Below, piece after piece: positions 1 through 11,261 of a stretch of DNA of 60,000 nucleotides. The stretch comes from Anaeramoeba ignava. Lineage: Eukaryota; Metamonada; Anaeramoebidae. Position 1 is the first letter of the stretch. Each line of letters begins with the position of its first letter. The notes beneath the pieces were generated by a model. It did not search any database, had not been told where the DNA came from, and worked only from the letters and a program-made list of their open reading frames with translations. A program made the translations under genes and the position numbers. Where the stretch lies: positions 1 to 60,000 of the forward strand of contig JAPDFW010000011.1 of the NCBI GenBank assembly GCA_028826165.1, read 5' to 3'.

Positions 1-1970
1 TGTGAAGATTTGTGAAAATAAGTATTCATTGATATCAGTAATTTTTATTCAAAAATCTTCAAGAAATATATTTTGATTTTATCTTTTTTTTAAGTTTCAA
101 GAAAATGGAAAAAATTCTCATAATTTCAATATTTGGTTAATTGTTTATTTGTGATATTTTGATTCAAGAAAGAAATAAATATTCAAATTATTATTTTAAG
201 TTATTGAATATATGTATCAAGTGTTTCCAATGCAAAAGTAAATTGAAGATATTTAAATAATTTTCATAAATTCTTGAAATAATAAAAATGGAAATAAGTA
301 TTTCTGTTTATGGATTAAATTGTTGAATATATGTAAGATAGATATTTTTGTTGTTGATAATAATTCAAATTCTTATTTCTTTTCATAATATAAATAAAAT
401 AAATTAATCTTGAAAAATTGTGAGATTTGAGAAATATTGATTAAATTGGAAGAAAATATTTCTGTAATGATGTAAACAGTTAGAAAGTTTGTTTTTGAAA
501 GGGAAATGAATGAAAATTGTTGTATATTCAATATTAAAAGATCAAATAAGTGTTGAAATATTTTGGAAATCAAGAATATATTTTCTTTTCTTTTTATTGT
601 AAATGTTTCAATTTGTGGATTATCTCTTAATTGTTATTCTATTTTTTCTTAATAGAAAAATCTATATTAAATAAAATTTTTTTCTTTCTTTCTTTTCTTT
701 CTTTCTTTTAAATTTCTTTTTAAAATATCCAATAATGTTAAATATCAATACTTTTCATTTAGTTCAAATATTAAAATGAATTCTGTAATAAGATCTATAA
801 AAAACAAGAGAAACAAATAAGAATTAATAAAATATTTCATGTGTTAATTATAGATTTTAAGGAAATATTTTGGTTATTAATTTAATTCCACAAATTTCTT
901 CTTCTTCTTCTTCTTTTTTTGAATAAGAAATAACATTAAAAAGAGAATATAAATGTTTTTCTTTATAATATCAATAAATAGATTATGAAAATACAGTAAG
1001 CTTGTTATTGTTTGTTTTATGTTAAATTCTTTTTTTGATTGTGAAATGTAGAATTGTTTTAAAATATCCATTTTAAGTTCTTTTTCTTCTGTAAATTATT
1101 CCATAATAATATTTGGTTTTATCTTGATATTTGATTTATTGATTTCAAATTTTTTTTCAATTAGATTCAATCTATTTTCTTTGTGTTTCTATTCAAAGAT
1201 TCTGTTTTAATATCAATTTTATCAACTGAAATATATATTTTTTTTATTGTATTATTTTTGAATTGAGAAAAGAGATATAATGTTATTGGTGAATTTTTTT
1301 TTGGTTTAATACAAAGATGAAAACTTGAATATTTATCAATTTGATTTCCTTTTTCTTTTATTATTATTATTTTTTTTGTTTTTGCAATTAAATTTTCATA
1401 ATCAAAATTAATGTAAATTTGATTTGATTTCTTTTAAATATTATGAAGAGATATATTTATTTTGTTGATTATAATTTTGTTTAAATTTCATTTCAATTTT
1501 TAAATAATTTGATAATTTAAATTATTTGTTTTTTGATAATTGAAATTTATTGTTAGATTTCTTTTTTTGTAGAAAATGTATCAATTTTTGATTTTTGATT
1601 TGGGAATTTTGTTTCATAATTTTATTCAATTAATATAATAAGTTTCATTTTCAAAATTATTTTTTTTTGAATATAAGGAAATATTTTATAAATTTTTGAG
1701 AGTTTTTATTTGATAAATTCTATTGTATTCCCTTTTCTAAATAAATAAATAAATTATTTTGGAATTTGAATTAAAAAAATTTTTAAATCAAATAAAATAA
1801 TTTACTATTGGATAATAATAATCTTCTTCAATTTTCTAAATTGTTTTAATAATTATTTCTTAAATAAAATCAACAATTTCAAATCATTTTTGAAGCAAAA
1901 ATTTGAAATTTTCTTTAATAATAATATCTAAATATTTCTTCATTTTTAATTTCTTCATTATTAATTTTAA
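1..1970. other. AT-rich stretch without a recognised gene
   Basis: No recognisable protein domain or RNA was found. The open frames here are short (60-66 codons) and low in complexity. The composition is less regular than the satellites downstream, with CTT/TTC runs near 680-720 and 895-915, so it could be decayed or intergenic sequence. Confidence 0.6.
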
Positions 1971-2705
1971 CATATTTATATTTATTTTTAAATAAATTTT
2001 GAATTAATTTAGATAATAAAATATTTTTATAAATTATATAAATAAATTATTTTACATTTTAATTTTAATTTTTATTATTTAATTTTTTGATTAAATTTAT
2101 ATTAAAAATGTTTAAGATATTTTATTAATTATTTAATAAGTAAAATAAATAATAAAATTATATTTTATATTATTAATTTATTTCAAATTAATTTATACTT
2201 TTTAAATTTAATTAAATATTATTATTTAAAATTATTTAAAAATTATTTTATTTTTAGGAAATAAAATTAATTAAAATTTAATTTTTTGATTTAAATTTAT
2301 ATTTATTTTTAAATTAATTTTAAATTAATTTAGATAATAAAATCTTTTTATAAATTATATAAATAAATTATTTTATATTTTAATTTTAATTTTTATTATT
2401 TAATTTTTGATTAAATTTATATTAAGATTGTTTAAAATATTTTATTAATTATTTAATAAGTAAAATAAATAATAAAATTATATTTTATATTATTAATTTA
2501 TTTCAAAATAATTTATACTTTAAATTTAATTAAATATTATTATTTAAATTTATTTAATATTATTTTATTTTTGGAAATAAAATTAATTAAATTTATTTTT
2601 GATTTAAATTTATATTTATTTTTAAATCAATTTTGAATTAATTTAGATAATAAATTCTTTTTATAAATTATATAAATAAATTATTTTACATTTTAATTAA
2701 CATTT
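1970..2705. repeat. Long-period AT repeat, about 320 bp, two and a third copies
   Basis: The word TTTATTAATTATTTAATAAG recurs at 2121 and 2441, an offset of 320 bp. The flanking block with TTTAGATAATAAA and TATATAAATAAATTATTTTA recurs near 2010, 2330 and 2645. The copies differ by small indels and substitutions. This array is distinct in sequence and period from the 145-bp array that follows. Confidence 0.75.
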
Positions 2706-2779
2706 TCTCTTTATTTTTATAATTTTGTTTTTAAAATTTTATTTGATTTTTCTTTTTTCTTTTATTTTTTAATTTAGAA

Positions 2780-5700
2780 AAAAACAAAAAATGAAAAAAA
2801 TGAATAAAAGTTTTGAAATCATTTCTTAATTAATTTTATTGCAAAATAATAAATAAATTATTATTAAAAATTAAATAAAAATAATAAATAAAATATTTTA
2901 ATTAATTTTATTTCTTTATTTTTAATATTAATAATAAATTCTTTTTAAATCATTTCTCAATTAATTTTATTGCAAAATAATAAATTAATTTATAATTAAA
3001 AATTAAATTAAATATTTATTTAATTTTTGTTTCAAATTTATTTCTTAATTTTAATAATATTTATTTAATATTAATAATAAATACTTTTTAAAATCATTTC
3101 TTAATTAATTTTATTACAAAATAATAAATAAATTATTATTAAAAATTAAGTAAAATAATAAATAAAATATTTTAATTAAATTTATTTCTTTATTTTTAAT
3201 AATATTAATTTAATATTAATAATAAATACTTTTTTAAAATTATTTTTTAATTAATTTTATTGCAAAAATAAATTAATTATAATTAAAAATTAAATAAAAT
3301 ATTTATCTAATTTTTGTTTCAAATTTATTTCTTTATTTTTAATAATATTAATTTAATATTAATAATAAATTCTTTTTAAATCATTTCTTAATTAATTTTA
3401 TTGCAAAATAATAAATTAATTATTATTAAAAATTAAATAAAATAATAAATAAAATATTTTAATTAATTTTATTTTTTATTTTTAATATTAATTTAATATT
3501 AATAATAAATTCTTTTTAAAATAATTTCTTAATTAATTTTATTACAAAATAATAAATAAATTATTATTAAAAATTAAATAAAATTTTATCTAATTTTTGT
3601 TTCAAATTTATTTCTTTATTTTTAATAATATTAATTTAATATTAATAATAAATTCTTTTTAAATCATTTTCTTAATTAATTTTATTACAAAATAATAAAT
3701 AAATTATTATTAAAAATTAAATAAAATTTTTATCTAATTTTTGTTTCAAATTTATTTCTTTATTTTTAATAATATTAATTTAATATTAATAATAAATACT
3801 TTTTGAATCATTTCTTAATTAATTTTATTGCAAAAATAATAAATTAATTATTATTAAAAATTAAATTAAATAATAAATAAAAATATTTTAATTAATTTTA
3901 TTTCTTTTATTTTTAATAATATTAATTTAATATTAATAATAAATTCTTTTTAAAATCATTTCTTAATTAATTTTATTACAAAATAATAAATAAATTATTA
4001 TTAAAAATTAAATTAAATATTTATTTAATTTTTGTTTCAAATTTATTTCTTTATTTTTAATAATATTTATTTAATATTAATAATAAATTCTTTTTAAAAT
4101 TATTTCTTAATTAATTTTATTACAAAATAATAAATTAATTATAATTAAAAATTAAGTAAAATTTTTATCTAATTTTTGTTTTAAATTTATTTCTTTATTT
4201 TTAATAATATTAATTTAATATTAATAATAAATTCTTTTTGAAATTATTTCTTAATTAATTTTATTGCAAAATAATAAATTAATTATTATTAAAAATTAAA
4301 TTAAATTTTTATTTAATTTTTGTTTTAAATTATTTCTTTATTTTTAATAATATTTATTTAATATTAATAATAAATTCTTTTTAAAATAATTTCTTAATTA
4401 ATTTTATTGCAAAATAATAAATTAATTATTATTAAAAATTAAATAAAATAATAAATAAAATATTTTAATTAATTTTATTTCTTTATTTTTAATAATATTA
4501 ATTTAATATTAATAATAAATTCTTTTTAAAATCATTTCTTAATTAATTTTATTGCAAAATAATAAATTAATTATTATTAAAAATTAAATTAAAATTTTAT
4601 TTAATTTTTGTTTTAATTTTTTTTCTTTATTTTTAATAATATTAATTTAATATTAATAATAAATTCTTTTTAAAATAATTTCTTAATTAATTTTATTGCA
4701 AAATAATAAATTAATTATTATTAAAAATTAAATTAAATAATAAATAAAATATTTTAATTAAATTTTTTTTCTTTATTTTTAATAATATTAATTTAATATT
4801 AATAATAAATTCTTTTTGAAATTATTTCTTAATTAATTTTATTGCAAAAATAATAAATTAATTATTATTAAAAATTAAATTAAATTTTTATTTAATTTTT
4901 GTTTTAAATTTATTTCTTTATTTTTAATAATATTTATTTATTATTAATAATAAAATTTGTTTTTAAAATCATTTCTTAATTAATTTTATTGCAAAAAATA
5001 ATAAATTAATTATAATTAAAAATTAAATAAAATAATAAATAAAATATTTTAATTAAATTTATTTCTTTATTTTTAATAATATTTATTTAATATTAATAAT
5101 AAATACTTTTTGAATCATTTTTAATTAATTTTATTGCAAAAATAGTAAATTAATTATAATTAAAAATTAAATTAAATTTTTATCTAATTTTGTTTTTAAA
5201 TTTATTTCTTTATTTTTAATAATATTAATTTAATATTAATAATAAATTCTTTTTAAAATAATTTTTTAATTAATTTTATTGCAAAATAATAAATTAATTA
5301 TTATTAAAAATTAAATTAAATAATAAATAAAATATTTTAATTAATTTTATTTCTTTTTATTTTTAATAATATTAATTTAATATTAATAATAAATTCTTTT
5401 TAAATCATTTCTTAATTAATTTTATTGCAAAAATAATAAATAAATTATTATTAAAAATTAAATTAAATTTTTATTTAATTTTTGTTTTAAATTTATTTCT
5501 TTTTATTTTTAATAATATTTATTTAATATTAATAATAAATTCTTTTTAAAATCATTTCTTAATTAATTTTATTGCAAAATAATAAATAAATTATTATTAA
5601 AAATTAAATAAAAAATTTTATTTAATTTTTGTTTTAAATTTATTTCTTTATTTTTAATAATATTTATTTATTATTAATAATAAATTCTTTTTAAAATCAT

Positions 5701-6880
5701 TTTTAATTAATTTTATTGCAAAATAATAAATAATTATAATTAAAAATTAAATAAAATAATAAATAAAATATTTTAATTAATTTTATTTCTTTATTTTTAA
5801 TAATATTAATTTAATATTAATAATAAATTCTTTTTAAATCATTTCTTAATTAATTTTAATGCAAAATAGTAAATAAATTATTATTAAAAATTAAATTAAA
5901 TTTTTATCTAATTTTTGTTTCAAATTTATTTCTTTATTTTTAATAATATTTATTTATTATTAATAATAAATTCTTTTTAAATCATTTCTTAATTAATTTT
6001 ATTACAAAATATTAAATTAATTATAATTAAAAAAAATTAAAATAATAAATAAAATATTTTAATTAATTTTTATTTCTTTTATTTTTAATAATATTTATTT
6101 ATTATTAATAATAAATTTGTTTTTAAAATCATTTCTTAATTAATTTTATTGCAAAAATAGTAAATTAATTATTATTAAAAATTAAATAAAATAATAAATA
6201 AAATATTTTAATTAAATTTATTTCTTTATTAATAATATTAATTTATTATTAATAATAAATTCTTTTTAAATCATTTCTTAATTAATTTTATTGCAAAATA
6301 GTAAATAAATTATTATTAAAAATTAAATTAAATTTTTATCTAATTTTTGTTTCAAATTTATTTCTTTATTTTTAATAATATTTATTTAATATTAATAATA
6401 AATCCTTTTTAAATCATTTCTTAATTAATTTTATTGCAAAATAATAAATTAATTATTATTAAAAATTAAATTAAATTTTTATCTAATTTTTTTGTTTCAA
6501 ATTTATTTCTTTATATTTAATAATATTTATTTAATATTAATAATAAATTCTTTTTAAATCATTTCTTAATTAATTTTATTGCAAAATAATAAATTAATTA
6601 TTATTAAAAATTAAATAAAAATTTTATTTTTTTAATTTTGTTTCAAATTTATTTCTTTATTTTTAATAATGTTTATTTAATATTAATAATAAATTCTTTT
6701 TTAAAATCATTTCTTAATTAATTTTATTGTAAAATAATAAATAAATTATTATTAAAAATTAAATAAAAATTTTATCTAATTTTTGTTTCAAATTTATTTC
6801 TTTATTATTAATAATAATTAATTTAATATTAATAATAAATTCTTTTTTTAAAATTATTTCTTAATTAATCCACTTCAAAA
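2780..6880. repeat. 145-bp AT satellite array, about 28 copies
   Basis: A unit containing TTTCTTAATTAATTTTATT, then GCAAAATAATAAATTAATTA and AATATTAATAATAAATTC, recurs every 140-150 bp. Examples of the first word lie near 2953, 3096, 3241, 3383, 3523, 3667, 3810, 3959, 4101, 4246, 4389, 4534, 4679 and 4824, continuing to 6856. Two interior variants alternate irregularly: one with AAATATTTTAATTAA and one with TATCTAATTTTTGTTTCAAA. The array stops about 65 bp before the stop codon of the RING-kinase gene. The unit is about nucleosome length, as in many centromeric satellites, but nothing here proves such a role. Confidence 0.9.
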
Positions 6881-6945
6881 TAAAAATTATTTTTTTTGGA
6901 AATTTATTAAATTTAATTTTTTTTTTGAGTTGTGATTTCTTGTGT

Positions 6946-9900
6946 TTAAATAAGCTTTTGGAGAGAATCTGGAAGTAAATCCTTGGGTATTTTTCCTCCA
7001 TGATATTGCTTCAAATGAAAATCAGCATCTGTTCTTTTCAATAATTGGATCATTTCTTCTGTAATGGAAGGATTTTCGCAGAGATAATGTAATGGTGATT
7101 CCTAAAAAGAAAAAAGGTGATGAATTTCTTTGAAAACGGAAAAGAAATTTGAATAATTTACATCCTATTTCATTTTAAAAAAAACGAGTTGAATTTCAGA
7201 CTTAGGAATGAAATTGCTAGCTTTTTTGTTTTACTTCCTAATTCATTTGAAAAAAATAAGAAAAAAGTGGATTGGGGAAAGTAAAAAGTTGATTTACTTC
7301 CTAATTAAATTGGCATTTCGGTAATTCTGAGAAAAATAATATCAAAAAAACCTAATTACTCCCTAATTTCGGTTTGGAAAAACAAATTTTCAAATTTAGA
7401 AAGGGATAAGAAATGGAAAATTGGTGAAAATTCTGGATTAATTTGGAAGAAAAAAATATTTTTTACTTTTTGTAAATTGAAGTCAACTTCATTATCGATC
7501 AAAATTTTAATCATATCCAGTGTGATCGAAGTATTCATGCATAAATAATGAAGGGGAGATTCCTAAAAAAAAACATACATTCATTTTGTAATTGAATTTT
7601 ATAATTTGTAGAAAAATTACTTCCTTTTTTTTTTGATGAGATGAACTCTTCCAAATTGAAATTTTTGATCATTTTAAAAAAAATTTTTTTTACAGTCTAG
7701 AAATTTAATTGGCATTCCCCATAAATTAAAAATTGTAAATTAGAATTTACTCTCTATTTTGTTTTTGGAAGAGAAAAGATTTAAATTGAAAAGCAAAATA
7801 TGCCATTTGGATTTACATTCTATTTTGAGAGAAATATAAAACGGAAACAGGGTTTTCAATTTTCCTAGTTATCAAATGATTACATACTACTCATTTTTTG
7901 AAAAAAAAAACAAATCGAAAATTAATGATTTTTTGTTTTTCGAGTTGAATTTGTGTTGATAAAACAAGATCGGTTACACTCTAATTAAGGAAGTAGAGAG
8001 AAGAAATAATTTAGAGAAAAAACAAAAAATGAATAATTTTTTATTTACATCCTATTAATTTAGATGAAATATTTTTATTTTGAAAAGAAAAAGAAGAGAA
8101 TTTTATTTTAAATTTTGAGACATTATGATGATTTACTTTCTATTGAGTTAAATTTAAATATAAGTCAAAAAAAAACATGTAAATAATATTCATTAATCAA
8201 AATTTGATTACATCCTAAAAAAAAATGATTTTTAGATTAAATGAATTATTGATATTAAAATTTTATTAAAATTTACTTTCTATCAAAATTAAAATAATTT
8301 AAGAAAATTTTGTTTTTTTAAATGTTTTTATTAAAAAAAAATTTACCACTTGAATATGGAAATCAATTCCTTTTTCAAATAAAAATTGAATAATTTCTTT
8401 TGTGATTGATTCATTTTTGCATAAATCATGTAAAGGTGTATACTTTTTAATTTATTTGATATAATATAAAATAATTTTGAGAAAGAATCTTATTATTTTT
8501 ATTATTATTATTATTATTTTTTTTACATCCTTTTTTTGTTTGTGAAATTCAAGATGAAAAAAAAAGTTTTTATTTTAATTAATTTTATTCTTTTTTACAT
8601 ACTAATAAATTTTATTATCATCATCATCATGTTTTTTTTTTGTTAGATAAATTTAATAATAAAATTTTTTTTTATTTACAAACTAAAATTAATTGATAAT
8701 AAAATCTCCTTTTTTAATAAGTTGTATTATCGATTAATTTTTGATTACACCCTTTTTCAATATTATTAAAAATTAAGAAATAAATTAAATATAAAATTAA
8801 TGTTTAAAAATATTTTATAGATATTATTATTTTTACAGACTTTTTTTTTAAACAAAAATATTATTATTATTATTATTATTTTTAGAGTTGGATATAATTT
8901 TTTTTATAAATAATATTTTTACATCCTTTTTTTTTATAAAATAATTTAATAAATTAATTTATTAAAAATAAATTATATTTTACCCACTATTGTAAAAAAT
9001 GAGTTAAATTTGATTTCTTTTTTGGAATAATTTGATAATTTTACACCCTTTTTTTATATTTCATAAATTAGAAAAAAATGATAAGCTTAAATAAAATTAT
9101 TATTGTAAATTTACAGTCTAATATAAAATAATATTGAAAATAAAACTGAATCTTTTAAAAAAAATGATGAAGAATTTTATATATAATTGAAAATTATTAC
9201 TTTCTATTTTTATTTTTAAGTTATGATGTTTTTTTTTAAAAAAATTAAAATTCAAAAAATTTACTCCACTCAAATTAAAATTAGCACCACTTTCAAATAA
9301 TAATTTAATCATATCAAAGGTAATTGATCTATTCTGACATAAATAATGAACTGGAGATAACTTTTGAAAACAAATTAAAAAAATTTGTTTATTTAGCTTT
9401 TTTTTTTAAAATTTTTGAAAAATTACTTGCTAAAAATTAATAAATTTAATTTTGAATTTTGAATAAATAAAAATTAATTAATTATGTTACTTTCTATTTT
9501 TTTGATAAAAATTGGAATAATATGAATAAAACAAAATTTATTTTTTTTCTACTTCCTATTTAATAATAAATATTGAAATTATTATTATTATTAAAATTAT
9601 ATTTTCAATTTGATTTTTTTTTTCACATTTTGTTTATTCCAATTAGTGTCTGATTTAATAAAATGATTGAAGAGATCCATATCGATTGGATTCTTTTGTG
9701 CAAAATAATGTAATAAGGTTTGTCTCTGATTTTGTTTTTTGTTTTTTTAAAAAAATAAAATTAGAAAATTTTTTGATTATAAAAAATGAGTAAATGCAAA
9801 CACCCCATTTCCTCTAAATTTTTGTGTTATAAAAAAATATAGAATAAAATGGATAAATAAAATTTTTTTTCTTTTTTTAAAGAAATTGAAAAAAAAAATA

Positions 9901-11055
9901 ATGTAAATTACAAATGTAGAATTATCAAATTCTTCTTTCAAAATTTTCAATTCTTCTTCAATTTTTTGAATGTTTAAATTATCCATTTTATTCTTTAATT
10001 CTTTAATGTTTTCTTCTTTTGGGTTATTATCTTTTTTTTCAATTGTAAAATTTGGATTATTTTGTGATTTCATCTTATCTAATTCTTGTGTAAAATCATT
10101 TAATGTGCATCGTTCTTTTGGATCTGAACTCCATCCTTTCTTAATAATTTCTGATAATCTTTGTGGGAAGTTACTTGGAAATTCTGGTCTTTTCCCATTA
10201 TAATTTTGGCAGGAATAAATATATCATTCTGATTTTGGAATGGTTCTTTCTTTGAAAAAATTGAATATAAAATCATTGATAAACTAAAAATATCACATGA
10301 AGTATCATAAACACCTCCTTTTTGGAAAAGTTCTGGTGCTGAATATCGATATGAAATTGTAACTGATGTAACTTTCAAAGTATTTTCTCTTACTTTGGAA
10401 ATTCCAAAATCAGAAATTTTGGGTTTATTATCACAAACTAATATGTTTTCAGGTTTTAAATCTCGATGAATAATTGAATTTGAATGTAAAACTCTTATTC
10501 CATCAATAATTTGTAGAGAATAATCAATTTGTTCTTCAAATGTTAAAGATGGGATTTTTTGAGTTAAATCACCTTCATTAGCGAAATCCATTATAATTCC
10601 AATTACTTTATCCATTTCAGTTTTTCCATACATTTGAATAATTGAAGGATGTTCTAATTTCATTGATAATTTAAGTTCATTTTCGAATTGTTGATGAGAT
10701 TTTTCATCAAGAAACAAATTGATTCTTTTGATAACAACATCTTTTGTATTCCATTTAGCTTTATAGATTTGAGAAAATCCACCAAGAGCAAAAGGTTTTG
10801 GTTGTACTTGCAGTTCTGATAAAGGAATGAATGGAATAATTTGTTTTTGGATTCTTTTTGAATTCTTTCAACAAGTTTCAATAAAGAAAGATTTATAACT
10901 GGTTTGAAATTATCAAAAGAAGTTCTGCAAAAAATACAATGATCAACTGTTTTTGAACAAAATTCGCAAATTGAATGGCCTTCTTGACAAACGATCATTG
11001 GTTTTCTTTCTTGAGAATAATTCTGGAAGCACATTGGACAAACTCCTGGATCCAT
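6946..11055 (-). CDS. RING finger-protein kinase-ankyrin protein (KEG-like architecture)
   Basis: The ATG is at 11055 and the stop at 6946-6948. The N-terminus is a C3HC4-type RING ([19 protein letters not shown]), suggesting E3 ligase activity. A kinase domain follows, with [10 protein letters not shown] loop, VVIK lysine, [11 protein letters not shown] and APE. Next come a charged helix ([14 protein letters not shown]) and five ankyrin exons: 9627-9725, 9265-9360, 8347-8442, 7467-7562 and 6946-7101. Three of these exons are exactly 96 nt, and all junctions are phase 0. Two apparent single-base frame breaks sit in T runs on the given strand, at 10844-10848 and 10190-10193. For the first, a 35-nt intron is an alternative. 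For the second I see no intron: adding one base restores [10 protein letters not shown] and the kinase C-lobe to SSDPKERC. The gene is therefore a pseudogene, frameshifted, or affected by assembly errors. RING-kinase-ankyrin order recalls plant KEG. Ankyrin exons are separated by arrays of 3-nt exon candidates (separate entry). Confidence 0.7.
7162..9555 (-). other. Array of 27 candidate 3-nt (single-codon) exons
   Basis: On the minus strand the sequence AG-NNN-GTAA/GTAG recurs with exactly three bases between a 3' and a 5' splice site, 57-107 nt apart. Triplet positions: between ankyrin exons 1 and 2, 9553, 9491, 9427; between 2 and 3, 9201, 9115, 9045, 8984, 8923, 8837, 8749, 8680, 8599, 8527; between 3 and 4, 8277, 8212, 8137, 8049, 7978, 7884, 7817, 7751, 7694, 7621; between 4 and 5, 7360, 7297, 7235, 7162. 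They read EKQ, KTGWDSGFYD, KDKDSYNRTE and GEED. There are no stop codons and all are in phase. EKQ and GEED give ankyrin spacings of 35-36 residues, as expected for this repeat type. The pattern is directly visible; inclusion in mRNA is inference. Confidence 0.7.
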
Positions 11056-11083
11056 TATAGAATTAATTTAAAGATTAAAAGAG

Positions 11084-11091
11084 AAAAATGA
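11084..11091 (-). promoter_or_regulatory. TCATTTTT element of the RING-kinase gene
   Basis: TCATTTTT on the minus strand lies 29-36 bp upstream of the ATG at 11055. It belongs to the motif found before most genes in the window and resembles the metamonad initiator TCAYTW. Confidence 0.5.
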
Positions 11092-11261
11092 TAAAAACTT
11101 TTTTTTTGCTTTTTTTGCTTTTTTTTTTTGAATAATTTCTCACTTTCAATTTGAGAATAAATTCAAAATTAAAATTCTTTTTTGTTTTAAATAAATTGGT
11201 TGTTTTATTTGTGTTTCAAATTTTTTTTTGTTTGTTTGTTTGATAGAAAATAAAAGCTCAT

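Noticed and set aside
373..1071. Short minus-strand frames in the first kilobase
   Set aside because: 60-66 codons of low-complexity I/F/L/K, no domain and no TCATTTTT at a suitable distance.
2780..6880. CRISPR-like or telomeric array
   Set aside because: Repeats are contiguous and degenerate without unique spacers, the genome is eukaryotic, and no G-rich telomere unit is present.
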